64,000 bases of DNA from contig OY987299.1 of the NCBI GenBank assembly GCA_963920635.1, positions 67,686,692 to 67,750,691 on the forward strand. Reading direction: 5' to 3'. Source of the DNA: Pseudeuparius sepicola (Eukaryota > Arthropoda > Insecta > Coleoptera > Anthribidae). A model generated the notes under the pieces. The model was not told the DNA's origin, made no database searches, and saw only the letters and a program-made list of their open reading frames with translations. Position numbers and translations under genes: made by a program. Positions 1 through 12,281 of this stretch are shown one piece after another (positions within the stretch are counted from its first letter, which is position 1; each line of letters begins with the position of its first letter).

Positions 1-3000
1 TCCCCCACTTTTTTCGGAACAGAATATTTTTTTAAAAGTAGACAAGAGATAGGACAAAAACCCTGAGAGGGTTTACAGGTGGCGCACCATCGGGCAAGTG
101 TAGAAAAATATTAAGTACGATCAACAAATCGGGGCCGCGCTTTTAATTCACGCAAATTTGACAGTCTTCCCCCACTTTTTTCGGAACCGAATATTTTTTT
201 AAAAGTAGACAAGAGATAGGACAACAACGCTGAGGGGGTTTAAAGGTGGCGCACCATCGGGCAGGGGTAGAAAAATATTAGGAACGATGAACAAATCGGG
301 GACGCGCGTTTAATTCACGCCAATTTGACAGTCTTCCCCCACTTTTTTCGGAACCGAATATTTTTTTAAAAGTAGACAAGAGATAGGACAACAACCCTGA
401 GGGGGTTTAAAGGTGGCGCACCATCGGGCAGGGGTAGAAAAATATTAGGAACGTTGAACAAATCGGGGACGCGCGTTTAATTCACGCCAATTTGACAGTC
501 TTCCCCCACTTTTTTCGGAACCGAATATTTATTTAAAAGTAGACAAGATATGGGACAACAACCCTGAGGGGGTTTAAAGGTGGCGCACCATCGGGCAAGG
601 GTAGAAAAATATTAAGTACGATCAACAAATCGGGGTCGCGCTTTTAATTCACGCAAATTTGACAGTCTTCCCCCACTTTTTTCGGAACCGAATATTTTTT
701 TAAAAGTAGACAAGAGATAGGACAACAACCCTGAGGGGGTTTAAAGGTGGCGCACCATCGGGCAAGGGTAGAAAAATATTAAGTACGATCAACAAATCGG
801 GGCCGCGCGTTTAATTCACGCCAATTTGACGGTCTTCCCCCACTTTTTTCGGAACCGAATATTTTTTTAAAAGTAGACAAGAGATAGGACAACAACCCTG
901 AGGGGGTTTAAAGGTGGCGCACCATCGGGCAGGGGTAGAAAAATATTAAGAACGGTGAACAAATCGGGGCCGCGCTTTTAATTCACGCAAATTTAACAGT
1001 CTTCCCCCACTTTTTTCGGAACCGAATTATTTTTTAAAAGTAGACAAGAGATAGGACAACAACGCTGAGGGGGTTTAAAGGTGGCGCACCATCGGGCAGG
1101 GGTAGAAAAATATTAGGAACTTTGAACAAATCGGGGACGCGCGTTTAATTCACGCCAATTTGACAGTCTTCCCCCACTTTTTTCGGAACCGAATATTTAT
1201 TTAAAAGTAGACAAGATATGGGACAACAACCCTGAGGGGGTTTAAAGGTGGCGCACCATCGGGCAAGGGTAGAAAAATATTAAGTACGATCAACAAATCG
1301 GTGCCGCGCGTTTAATTCACGCCAATTTGACAGTCTTCCCCCACTTTTTTCGGAACAGAATATTTTTTTAAAAGTAGACAAGAGATAGGACAACAACCCT
1401 GAGGGGGTTTAAAGGTGGCGCACCATCGGGCAGGGGTAGAAAAATATTAGGAACTTTGAACAAATCGGGGACGCGCGTTTAATTCACGCCAATTTGACAG
1501 TCTTCCCCCACTTTTTTCGGAACCGAATATTTATTTAAAAGTAGACAAGATATGGGACAACAACCCTGAGGGGGTTTAAAGGTGGCGCACCATCGGGCAA
1601 GGGTAGAAAAATATTAAGTACGATCAACAAATCGGTGCCGCGCGTTTAATTCACGCCAATTTGACAGTCTTCCCCCACTTTTTTCGGAACAGAATATTTT
1701 TTTAAAAGTAGACAAGAGATAGGACAAAAACCCTGAGAGGGTTTACAGGTGGCGCACCATCGGGCAAGTGTAGAAAAATATTAAGTACGATCAACAAATC
1801 GGGGCCGCGCTTTTAATTCACGCAAATTTGACAGTCTTCCCCCACTTTTTTCGGAACCGAATATTTTTTTAAAAGTAGACAAGAGATAGGACAACAACGC
1901 TGAGGGGGTTTAAAGGTGGCGCACCATCGGGCAGGGGTAGAAAAATATTAGGAACGATGAACAAATCGGGGACGCGCGTTTAATTCACGCCAATTTGACA
2001 GTCTTCCCCCACTTTTTTCGGAACCGAATATTTTTTTAAAAGTAGACAAGAGATAGGACAACAACCCTGAGGGGGTTTAAAGGTGGCGCACCATCGGGCA
2101 AGGGTAGAAAAATATTAAGTACGATCAACAAATCGGGGCCGCGCGTTTAATTCACGCCAATTTGACAGTCTTCCCCCACTTTTTTCGGAACCGAATATTT
2201 TTTTAAAAGTAGACAAGAGATAGGACAACAACCCTGAGGGGGTTTAAAGGTGGCGCACCATCGGGCAAGGGTAGAAAAATATTAAGTACGATCAACAAAT
2301 CGGGGCCGCGCGTTTAATTCACGCCAATTTGACAGTCTTCCCCCACTTTTTTCGGAACCGAGTATTTTTTTAAAAGTAGATAAGAGATAGGACAACAACC
2401 ATGAGGGGGTTTAAAGGTGGCGCACCATCGGGCAAGGGTAGAAAAATATTAAGTACGATCAACAAATCGGGGTCGCGCTTTTAATTCACGCAAATTTGAC
2501 AGTCTTCCCCCACTTTTTTCGGAACCGAATATTTTTTTAAAAGTAGACAAGAGATAGGACAACAACCCTGAGGGGGTTTAAAGGTGGCGCACCATCGGGC
2601 AAGGGTAGAAAAATATTAAGTACGATCAACAAATCGGGGCCGCGCGTTTAATTCACGCCAATTTGACGGTCTTCCCCCACTTTTTTCGGAACCGAATATT
2701 TTTTAAAAGTAGACAAGAGATAGGACAACAACCCTGAGGGGGTTTAAAGGTGGCGCACCATCGGGCAGGGGTAGAAAAATATTAAGAACGGTGAACAAAT
2801 CGGGGCCGCGCTTTTAATTCACGCAAATTTAACAGTCTTCCCCCACTTTTTTCGGAACCGAATATTTTTTTAAAAGTAGACAAGAGATAGGACAACAACG
2901 CTGAGGGGGTTTAAAGGTGGCGCACCATCGGGCAGGGGTAGAAAAATATTAGGAACGATGAACAAATCGGGGACGCGCGTTTAATTCACGCCAATTTGAC

Positions 3001-3107
3001 AGTCTTCCCCCATTTTTTTCGGAACCGAATATTTTTTTAAACGTAGACAAGAGATAGGACAACAACCCTGAGGGGGTTTAAAGGTGGCGCACCATCGGGC
3101 AAGGGTA
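1..3107 (+). repeat. 167-bp satellite array with higher-order structure
   Basis: About 18.6 head-to-tail copies of a 167-bp unit. Each unit contains TCTTCCCCCACTTTTTTCGG, a T-run, a GGTGGCGCACCATCGGGCA segment and a CpG-rich AATCGGGGCCGCGC segment. Units are distinguishable by linked variants. Units 1-2 (from 1) recur almost exactly as units 11-12 (offset 1670, ten units). Units 5-6 recur as units 16-17, and units 7-8 resemble 9-10. This is a higher-order repeat built by unequal exchange. The array continues off the left edge. It stops abruptly at 3107 inside a unit, at GGGCAAGGGT. The unit length is close to nucleosomal repeat length. There is no open reading frame. Confidence 0.97.
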
Positions 3108-5740
3108 CATGAAATACCTACTTTGATGATATCTTAATTATTATTATTTTGGCATCAATTTAGTACAGGAAGATGTAATATAAATAAATTTATATCCTAA
3201 ATGCTGTCACTGAAAGTAGGCCATGATAACCGCATTGGGGATACAAATCCCTGCAACTATGGTATTTACACTTTTTATCTAAAATCGGAAACAAGGAAGC
3301 TAGACGGATTATGACCACTTTACAGCTGAGCAATTTTTGTTACCGGCAATAAAAATTGCTGCAATCTTAGTTGAATCGTTGAATGCAATTTTTATTGTAA
3401 AAACGCAATTGTTTTACAGCCTGCAATCTATGAGTGCAACTTGTATTGCAAGTTAGTGTAGCCAATATATTTAATTTTAAGAGATAAACTTATTCTGACA
3501 GCAGAGAGCAGTAGTAGTGGTATTTTCTTTGGTTGTAGGCAAGATTACGTAGGTATCCCAAATTCGAAGTCGATATCTCAATGCGTTGGAACGTTGTTAT
3601 CGACGGAACACACATACAGATACAGTGTGGTTTAGTACCTGCTTGAAAAATCGGTATTTTTGTATGAACCAACCGATTTAATTTTTTTTTGGTATATTTT
3701 ACCGTTGATTGATCGCACTTAAAGAGCTCTACTCAGTGATGTGCATTTTTTTTATTTAGGCCCTTTGCATATGGCCTGCTATGATATAAAATGTAACCCC
3801 AAAAATTGCGAAATGCAATTAGACATTTTTTAAAGAAAAAAACTAATTGTCCAATTGATTTAGCCATGCTTCAAAACCCTTAATATCAAGTTTCAAAGAT
3901 GCATCTTATACAGAGTGTTTATAATTTAGGTGCAAATTTCGGAAAATACCAATGTTTGCGGGCACCCTGTATTAACAGGATAAAATATTTTAGTGATATA
4001 TTTTTTTCTTTCTATAGAGGTATTATTGATTGTTTATGCAATTTTATTAATCTTGTTTCCACTTTTCCAAATAATCCCTACCTTAGTACACAATTTTTCT
4101 ATTGTATTCACTGGTGGAATTTGTTTATTTATGGGTTCATGTATTATTATTATTATTATTATTTTGTTAATTTATAAAAGGAGATATGTACATGTAAGTT
4201 ACCAAATGTAAGATGTAAATGTAAATCAAATAAAATCAAATCAAATAAATAAATAAAATAAAATTACCGACCCCCAAGTTGAGAAACCATGCTCATATAA
4301 GATTACTGTATTTCTAGATAGTTTTTTGACAAATTTTAGAAGCTTTTTGCAACAGTTCCTCCCATTTACTTTATAGAAGTAGGTACCATTAGTTTTTTGT
4401 TTATATTTGCTACTTATATTGAAAAAAAATACCAATAGAAAATTAAATATTTGAAAAGATGTCTTTCGAATTATTTAAACAGAATTCTGTCAAAATGACC
4501 TACAAGTTAACAAAACCTAGGAAATAATGCAGTAATGTGTATATAAAGTTTATCTTCAAGCGGCCTCTCTAGAAACAGTTGAAATACGTATTTTTTGGAT
4601 TTGGATACCGGCAGACAAAAACCCCAGTAAAAATAGGCCAGTCAATAAAGCTTGGGAATTGTCTAATTGACTATAATTGCAAACAATTCAATTGTTTGTT
4701 TTTTAAATACCTAAGTATTGAACTCTTCGTCTCGAGCTTCGTCCCATTACTCCCATTCTGTCAAGATATAGGTAAGATTTAGTCACATATCTTATATCCA
4801 TTATGTTAGAAGGAAATCCCCAATCGAAAATTGTCTTTAGGTGATAAGAGAAGCATGTTCTTCTTCATCTATAAATAAAGTGGGATGCTTGAAATTGCTT
4901 ATAATGGAAAAAATATATTCCCGGAACTAGGGAGACATTCCCTAAGGTGGCAACGCTGGCGGCACGCTTCTGAAGCAAATGAGCCCGCCCGCCCGTTACA
5001 CGGCGGTCACACAAACAGGCCGACAAAGGCTCAGCCTTTTTGATAGTGCCGCGCGGTGGGGAAGTTATCGCCACGTTGCCGGATCTTATTGTTGGCGTTG
5101 AAATAAAAATTATCATGAGGCAAGATTGAGTATTGAGTGGGTTAATTAAATTTGCCGCGAAACAGTAACACATAAGTATTAACTCTCAAGACAGCTCTGT
5201 TTACAATTACATGCTCTACCGGAAAACGCAAAAAATAGTAGATTATGTCACAAGGAGCAGTAGGCCAGGGAAATTACGGTAAAAAATAACGAAACCTAGA
5301 CAAAATTCATGACCGCAATGCCATCACAAAATATATTGGTAATAAATGAACGTCAGAATTGTTTTTATACAAAATAAATATACGCGTGTGGGCGTTTTTT
5401 AGAAAAATACATTTTCTTGCTGTAATAAAGACGGCATAAATAACTTTAAGCTGCATTTATTACGTTTGCCCAAGTATCCGAATGATGTAAAAATTACATT
5501 TTGCGTAATATTTTGTTGGGCAAAAATATTAACTGCGTTTTCATTATTTATAATTACCTTAAAAATCAAGTATTAACAGTTTGTTCTGAAATTAAACATA
5601 TTGTTTCGCCGGAAATCGCATTTTAAAGAAATTTGAAGCTGTCTTTGAGAGCAAAATTATTAACTGGCTGATTTTTGTTAAACTTTGTAAGTGGATACTA
5701 AGTCTTGTTAAATTTTTTGAAATTAAACAAAAATTGGTAA
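3108..5740. other. No gene seen; AT-rich intergenic DNA with simple repeats
   Basis: No supported coding region. It holds short dispersed copies of a GCAATTTTTATTGC-like motif (about 3335-3460), an (ATT)n microsatellite at 4142-4165, and (AATCA)n/(AAAT)n at about 4223-4262. A GC-rich island lies at about 4920-5100 (GCCCGCCCGCCC, CGGCGGTC) in otherwise AT-rich DNA. The (ATT)n tract could be the tail of a decayed LINE, but no flanking reverse transcriptase was found. Confidence 0.5.
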
Positions 5741-5747
5741 CGGAAGT

Positions 5748-6424
5748 ATTTTGAAATGACAAATGACAGTTGACCTACATGCGCCGTAAATAAATGTTTA
5801 ATTTCGCTATATGTGATTTAATATAGTTATATTGTAAAAAGTTAAAGAAAAAAACAGTTAATATTTTTGCTTTCCTAAAGAAATGACAAGTGACAGTTGA
5901 CCTATATGCGCCCTAAATAAATGTTTAATTTCGCTATATATGATTCAATATAGTTATATTGTAAAAAGTTAAACAAAAAAAAACAGTTAATATTTTTCCC
6001 ATGTCTATACCAATGAGAAGTGACAGCTGACGTACATGCGGCTCAGATAAATGTTTAATTTTGTATAAGTTACATTATATTTGTAAAATGGAATGATCAT
6101 CTGCAATAAAAACGTAGTTAATATTTTTGCTCTTGCCTAAATAGAAAATTATCCGATTTTAATCCCTCTTTGTCGATTTAAGTTACTTCCATATTCTTAA
6201 AATGTTTAATTTCTTAATATGTGTTAGCAAGGGAAGTTTTTTTACCTAAAGAGTCCAAAAAAATCCAGTTAACATTTTTGCTCGAAATTTCTAACGAAAA
6301 ATAGGTGTTTTTTGAGGTAACTCAAGGTTCCGTTTTTCAAAATGTTTAATTTTTTATTTCTACCCACGTATTTACTTATAACTTTGATATGGTAAAACAA
6401 AATTGCAGTTAATATTTTTTTCTA
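5748..6424 (+). repeat. Degenerate tandem repeat, about 120-140-bp unit
   Basis: Five diverged units in a row. Each contains AAATGTTTAATTT, a T-rich stretch and an ending like CAGTTAATATTTTTGC. The first two units (from about 5752 and 5881) are close copies sharing GACAGTTGACCTA.ATGCGCC. The last three keep only the two short motifs. Oppositely oriented relics (AAAATATTAACTGCG near 5525, AAATTATTAACTGG near 5655) lie just upstream. There is no coding potential. It could be the subterminal region of a DNA transposon or an old satellite. Confidence 0.75.
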
Positions 6425-7637
6425 GGTCAAATTCTATTTTCCCTGGCCTACAGTAGGAGTGGGTCTTTTTGTGCTGAGGCCAGACATTGACGGCCGAACC
6501 GAAGGAAAAATAAAATTGCAAAAACGTGCAAATTGACAAAAATGCATTGCTTGACCATTTCAAACTTGAATCAAGTTTGCATGTATTTTTATCCACAGGA
6601 ACACGTTAAATAACTAATTGTTACATTATCTTTGTTAAAAATGTAAAAAACGTGCAAATAATTATTAAACACCTCCAATGTCGAAAGAATAATTGTGCAA
6701 CTTTACACCTCTCAATCTCCTCTGCAAAATCAATGATTCGCACGAATAATATGGAATTTAATATATGTCAAATCCGACAATTGGTTACCGGAAAATTTGC
6801 AAACAATTCAAAAACTACGTGCAAATTTTGAGGTTGATTGTCAGTGTCGAATGCAAGAGTTGTCCTCCTTTTGACTTTTTGCACAAGTGATTTTGAAGTG
6901 AAATGAACATGAAGTGATCTGACAGTGACATGATTTTTTATTGGTAAATGGAACAGTTATCTATAATCTAACCCTTGAATGAATTTTTCAATATTTGTCA
7001 CCACCTTAAGCCCAGAAACACTCAAAACAAACACAAATTACATAAAAATCGATTTGCTGCGTAAACTGATCACTTCATAATCAACTGAACATTTGTAAAA
7101 GGAACCCTCGATGTCAGCTGATGTGATCTCAAAGTGATTCGGAATCGATTTGAGACAGAGACTTTGATGGCAAGTCTCTGATTTGAGATCACTTAAAACT
7201 GTAAAAGGAGGACGGCTAAGGTTTAAAAATAATTAGGTATATACAGGGCTTCCATTTAAAACGACATTGTTTACGGACAAATGGATACGAAATTCAAATA
7301 TGAATAAAATTGTGTGTAAAATTTTGCGTTATGATGAAGGTGAGAAAAAATCACCTTCCTCAAAATTTAGCCTCTATAGGTAGGTACTTATAGTTTTTAG
7401 TTGTAATAAAACTAGGTACCTAGGTAGGTACTACAAGGATGAGTATGGATAATAATGTGTGTTTTGTAAGATATTTTTCTTCTATAATAATATATCTAGG
7501 ATATTCACTTTTAAATGTTCTGTCACTTACAACCATTATTCTATATTTCTTTTCTGATTCTACATAATCAAGGATAACAGTAGAATAGTATGGACTTCTA
7601 TAAAAATAAATAGGTACATATTTAGTAAATAGATAGG
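6425..7637. other. No gene seen
   Basis: AT-rich sequence with no supported coding region. A short repeated phrase (AAGTGATCTGACAGTGACA; TGATGTGATCTCAAAGTGATT) occurs at about 6895-7190. GTAGGTAC-type short repeats occur at 7375-7435. Confidence 0.4.
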
Positions 7638-7639
7638 CT

Positions 7640-7910
7640 AGTACCTACAAGGACAATAAAGTTTAAACCTGACGAAACAGTTGGGATGCTGTTCGCCCAA
7701 ACCCGCAACTCCGCGCTGGGTGATGTGGTGCGGGAAGATGAAAGGCGGGGCGGCGCCTTTCTGCGTGTGGAGGAGAGGGAAGGCACCGCTCCGCCGCGGC
7801 TTCTTCAAACAATTGCTACCCCTACCCATGTTTCTTACGACGCCGACGATTCCAACGAACAATTTCGTGGGTACTAGCTAGCATAGCCGAACGCGTTCGG
7901 CTATCGTACT
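7640..7910. other. GC-rich island ending in a perfect 22-bp palindrome
   Basis: A GC-rich block in AT-rich surroundings. Several short frames are open on both strands, which is expected of GC-rich DNA and does not support a gene. At 7883-7904 lies a perfect 22-bp palindrome centred on ACGCGT (ATAGCCGAACG and its complement). It could be a protein-binding site or a transposon end. Confidence 0.5.
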
Positions 7911-8178
7911 AGGAGTAAAAAAATTTAGATTTTGTATGACGTTGTATTCTAATCATTTCAAGGAAATAAAAGTTTATTTCGACCACCCTGCGTATTACAA
8001 AAAAACAAAATACCGCAAGCGCAACTTATCATCGGATAATACATGAATTTGCTACTAAACTTTAATTTTGTTCGATTAGCAGCTAGAAATTTAAATTAAT
8101 CGAAATCAGAGTTTAAAAATACCTATTAAATTTTTGTGTCCAACTTTCTGCCGGTCACTGTATACATATACACACACA

Positions 8179-8769
8179 CAGGGTATTCCGTAATGTTGTG
8201 CAAATATTTGGGAAGAACTCAGAGGGTTATTTCTCTGAGGGGAAGAATGATCTACAGGTGGTTTTAAGAAGGGTTTTTCATATAAAATTGTTTGGGTTAA
8301 GCCTCCCCCTGCAAAGTTATTCCAATCTTAAGAGGACGAAAAAATTTTGTTTTGGTTTTCTTGTAATCTACAGAAATTTGAAGTTTGGAGTAGATTATTA
8401 CCAGCAAGTTGTAAGAAAAAAGAAAAAAAAGAAAAAAAACAGCAAGTTTTTTTTTTAAGTTAGCATAATATTTAAAAAAGTTTTCTGTAGCCAATTCATT
8501 TAGAAATACTTCCTTTACTCTTGGTATTTTTCATCGGGTAGGTACCTACTTCATAGTTTGCCTGGAAAAAATAAATTGTTCCGTATTTAAATAACAGTCA
8601 CTCACGATTACCTACATAAAAACGTAAAAAGAAAAAACACTAAACTAAATTTCTTGTTTCTCTTAAGGCTGCAATAACTTTGCAGTGGAGGCTTATAAAA
8701 CTGATGAAAGACCCCCCCTCCCGTAAAACCATCTGTAGAACACTTTCGCCGAAATTACGGAACAACCTG
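8179..8769. mobile_element. Foldback (long inverted-repeat) element
   Basis: Left arm CAGGGTATTCCGTAATGTTG pairs with the right arm ending ATTACGGAACAACCTG. Deeper blocks also pair, for example AAGCCTCCCCCTGCAAAGTT (8299-8318) with AACTTTGCAGTGGAGGCTT near 8678-8696. An A-rich stretch at 8410-8450 lies in the loop. The CAGGG terminus matches other foldbacks in this window, suggesting a Tc1/mariner-type non-autonomous element. No transposase is encoded. Confidence 0.75.
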
Positions 8770-9418
8770 TGGTACCACTGGTACCTTGGAACTTACATGA
8801 TCCACACTCTGCTTTTTCCTTCCCTTTGGTACGTATTTTCCCCAGCCAGTCCTCTATAAGTTGTTGATCTAAAAGAAAATAAGAATATAACATCTCCAAA
8901 TTATCAACACTACATATTGTAGGGTGTTGATAATAAATAAATCTGTCAATTTTTTATTACCACATTTGTTTTGTCAAATTTTGCAATCGATTTTAAACTA
9001 ATTTCCGGATGAGCTAGAGACTATTCAGAACTGGATGACAATAGATTATTAACTCGCTATATACCTACATATTATTATGTTATTTCTTATAAAAAAAATT
9101 ATAAATATTAAATAAAAATATTTCACTAGTAGAAATTTATGAACAGATAAGTACATATGCATTAGTAACTTAAGAAGGACCTATAATTAATAAGTAAACC
9201 TGAAATTTGCCACATGTCTCTGTCATAATCTCATCGAGATGTTTAAAGTCGATTGCAAAATTTCAAATACGAGACCAAAATGCAGAAAATAATAAAATTT
9301 AAATTTTAATTTACCACGTTTAAAAAAAAGATTATAAAGTATAAAATAATATAAAAACGGACTAAAAAGTATAAAATAATTTCTCCTAGGCCCATAGAGA
9401 TTCGAAAAACGTGGTGCG

Positions 9419-9960
9419 CATATTAGAAGGGTGGCTCACTCAACAGATCTCGGCTATATTTTTTGACAGAAACAATCGGTGGCGGCTTCTTTTGTCATAA
9501 TGAAAGTTGACATCCATGTCTACCTGCGAAAACTATGTCCAAAAATCGAAAAAATTCAGAAATTTTAAACCACTGTAACTTTTTTGTTTCTAGAGATACA
9601 CAAAAAAGTTCAACATGAAAATTGTTTGCAAGAACTGTCAGAACTCAAATATTACCTACCTATATCAGTTTTTAAATATTAGGTACGACTAAGTTTGGGC
9701 TTTCTTGGGATAAAAAAAATTAATTATTAGATTTTTTCTGTTATTAACATACATTTAAAAGCCTTCATATTTTCAATTTAATGTACCTTAATACTTAACA
9801 GGTACAAGAGTCCAAATTTTACTGTAATCCACACAACAAAACTAATATTATACATAAATTGTATTACAAACAATTTTCATGTTAAAATTTTTCCCGCATG
9901 TACAAAAAATGAAAAGTTATAGCGGTTTAAAATTTTTGAATTTATATACAAAAGCAATAT
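9419..9960. mobile_element. Foldback element, same family as the one at 45121-45831
   Basis: Left part reads GGCTCACTCAACAGATCTCGG, then a GGCTTCTTTTGTCATAATGA segment, matching the element at 45.1 kb. Inverted arms are visible: TTTTAAACCACTGTAACTTTT (about 9564) against AAAAGTTATAGCGGTTTAAAA (about 9912), and CATGAAAATTGTTTG (about 9617) against CAAACAATTTTCATG (about 9869). Ends are approximate and no target duplication was identified. Confidence 0.7.
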
Positions 9961-10807
9961 TGGATACAAACAGATGGCGCTAAAAGTTAAAGTTGCCCAG
10001 AAATGGCCTACCAATTTTCTTCTATTAAAATCTACCAAAAAAACAGCTGGACCACTTTTTTTGCAAAATCTGCCTTCTGTACCTAGCGTATTTTTGTCAT
10101 GTCCTGTCAGACATTGGGCAGTAGGTATTTATGTCCACAGAGGCGACTTATTAGTCCAAAGGACAAAATGGAGTAAAAAGAACTGATTAACAGAATCAAT
10201 AAATTATTATACAAAAAACATTTTTAATAAAGCAAACTTACCAGACATTTTTTTAAACTTTCACTTCACTCACAACTCACAATAATAGCTTGATGGAACT
10301 CTGATGTCTCTGGATCACTGATTGACACTGATTAACTTCACCTTTCACCTATCGGTCTTCCGTAATAAAATAATAATTATAGTGGGAGTGGGAGAAAATT
10401 CTGAGCTGCTTTAAAAGAGAAGGGGACTCTCATACAGTAATAATGGGAGTAGCGCACCAGGGAGTGGGGAGAATCTGCAGGGGGCCCACACGAATTTTCT
10501 CACGAATGGCAAAGTTTACAGAACCAATGGTGCATATACAGATGCAAGTAAGTACTGCCTTCCCTTTATTTTAAACGCTATGACATAATCCTCCCCCATA
10601 TATTATGAAAAATATACAATAATGTAAAACAATATGATTTTTTTCTGGTATTTTTAGATAATTTTCTTTTTATTTGCATATTTACATTTATAAGACGTGT
10701 TAGATACGAAAATCTCTCCTCTAATAATAAAACAGTTTGCCCCTCCAAAATATCAACTTCTGTCAAATTAATCACTCCGATTTGTTCATCGTTTTTAATA
10801 TTTTCAA
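9961..10807. other. No gene seen
   Basis: AT-rich, with short frames only. A G-rich patch (GGGAGTGGGAGAA and GGAGTGGGGAG) lies at 10383-10470. Nothing else is supported. Confidence 0.4.
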
Positions 10808-11094
10808 ACCCTTGCCCGATGGTGCGCCACCTTTAAACCTCCTCAGGGTTGTTGTCCTATCTCTTGTCTACTTTTAAAAAAATATTCGGTTCCGAAAAAA
10901 GTGGGGGAAGACTGTCAAATTGGCGTGAATTAAACGCGCGTCCCCGATTTGTTCAACGTTCCTAATATTTTTCTACCCCTGCCCGATGGTGCGCCACCTT
11001 TAAACCCCCTCAGGGTTGTTGTCCTATCTCTTGTCTACTTTTAAAAAATTCTTCGGTTCCGAAAAAAGTGGGGGAAGACTGTCAAATTGGCGTG
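10808..11094 (-). repeat. Inverted outpost of the 167-bp satellite (1.7 units)
   Basis: Reverse complement of the satellite that fills 1-3107. The proximal boundary (ACCCTTGCCCGATGG) is the same unit position at which the main array stops, so the two blocks face each other across about 7.7 kb with matching breakpoints. It lies about 670 bp upstream of the helicase start codon. It ends in GTCAAATTGGCGTG. Confidence 0.95.
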
Positions 11095-11760
11095 GTTATC
11101 ATTCCCGCATTTTTTTAACCCTTTGCCGTTTTGGTAACGTCGTGGAACTCTCTCAAGTTAATCGCCTACCCTTCCTCTACTTTTCGTAAAAATTTGGTGG
11201 CGAAATGTCGCGTAATGTCCCCAAAAATCGAAAAACAGCGACTCCTCCTGGTGAATTTAAGCTTCTGTGCGCTTGACTACTGCCCGACATTCCTTCGCCG
11301 AGATTCGCCAGGCGCGGGCATATGACGCTGGTGTCGGACGCTGGCGTCCGACGCCAACTTCACACAAGTAGGTTATTGGCTGAAATCAAAAACAACACCA
11401 AAACGCATGCGCCAAATTATTGGTCAGACGAAAATCCGCAAACTATTCTGATAGTTTTTAAACAGGTTTGAATCTTAGTTGGAACAGAAAACTGGTACTT
11501 TACTAATCGTTCGTAATTCTGGTTGGAACGCATTTAAGTTACTGCGCAGAATCCTGACTGGAAGAAACTGTTTCTGAGGCGGGTTGGAACGAACTTTATA
11601 TGTTTTGTGGTTGTCAGCATAGACAAGTCTTGTTGTTTATGTTGTCTTCATTGTCTTCTGTATTTTTGTCATTTCTTCATATCGAGAAGATCGGTTGGAA
11701 ACTGATTTAAAAATTTTGATTATTATTAAAGAATACCTGTTCTGTGTAAAGAGTAATATT
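11095..11760 (+). promoter_or_regulatory. Putative promoter / 5' UTR of the DDX19-like gene
   Basis: The region between the inverted satellite and the helicase start codon is richer in CpG than its surroundings (11100-11400). It contains a strong hairpin at 11333-11352 (GTCGGACGC, TG, GCGTCCGAC). It also carries four copies of a GTTGGAA motif, three as GGTTGGAA: 11478-11485, 11521-11529, 11582-11590 and 11693-11700. No TATA box is obvious. The promoter role is inferred from position only. Confidence 0.4.
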
Positions 11761-11823
11761 ATGTCGACAAAAATAGATTGGGCAAAATATGTTGCTGAAG
11801 CTGACAAAAAAATTACCAAAAAG
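11761..11823 (+). CDS. DDX19/Dbp5-like RNA helicase, putative first coding exon
   Basis: ATG begins a 21-codon exon reading MSTKIDWAKYVAEADKKI plus a lysine-rich end, followed by a GTAATA donor at 11824. The D-W-x-K and acidic/lysine pattern resembles the N-terminus of insect DDX19/Dbp80 helicases. The exon ends in phase 0, which fits the phase-0 acceptor of the exon at 41874, about 30 kb downstream. The family works in mRNA export at the cytoplasmic side of nuclear pores and in translation termination. The assignment rests on short similarity recalled from the family plus splice phase, so an RNA read joining it to 41874 would be decisive. Confidence 0.55.
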
Positions 11824-12187
11824 GTAATAGATTAATAATCATTCCTATATACGTAATTATAAAAACATTCATTAAAATATTATTAAAATACAGCCTCTCC
11901 TACTATTTTAAAGTAGTGCAATAATTTATTATTATTAAACAGCTTTATTAGTGACTTAATTAAGAAAACAATTCTAGATCACAAACACCTAAACATAATG
12001 TCTTATTTAATGAGTGCTATAACACATTTCTGTTGACATTAGGATTGTGCCGCTTGAAAATTTCATTAAAAATTTTCCCATTTGAAACTTTCAAAAGTGA
12101 AATATTTCACTTATCCCATAAAGTGAAATTTCAGTGAAATTTTTGAAAGTTTCTAGCGAAAGTTTCACTTCATAAGTTTCCCAACTA

Positions 12188-12281
12188 AACGCGAAACTTT
12201 CTCAGAAAGTTCCTTAAAAACGCGAAACTTTCTCAGAAATTTCCTTAAAAACGCGAAACTTTCTCATAAATTTCGTTAAAA
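12188..12281 (+). repeat. Three 31-bp tandem repeats in a GAAATTTC-rich block
   Basis: ACGCGAAACTTTCTCAGAAA-type units start at 12189, 12220 and 12251, an exact 31-bp period. They lie in a block (about 12045-12310) full of GAAATTTC/GAAACTTTC motifs. A similar block occurs at 14230-14440 and ends in TTTACCCATCCCTA. That end resembles hAT-type termini (TAGGGATGGGTAAA in reverse), so the two blocks may be ends of one old element. Confidence 0.6.

Noticed and set aside
1..3107. CRISPR-like array
   Set aside because: The 167-bp units are contiguous without unique spacers, and the context is eukaryotic.
7640..7880. Overlapping open frames on both strands in a GC-rich patch
   Set aside because: All three frames are equally open, as expected of GC-rich DNA; no domain, splice site or codon bias supports a gene.
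11110..11180. Words AACGTCGTG and TTAATCGCC resembling the start of E. coli lacZ
   Set aside because: The spacing differs (13 versus 27 bases) and the surrounding sequence does not match; probably coincidence, not vector contamination.
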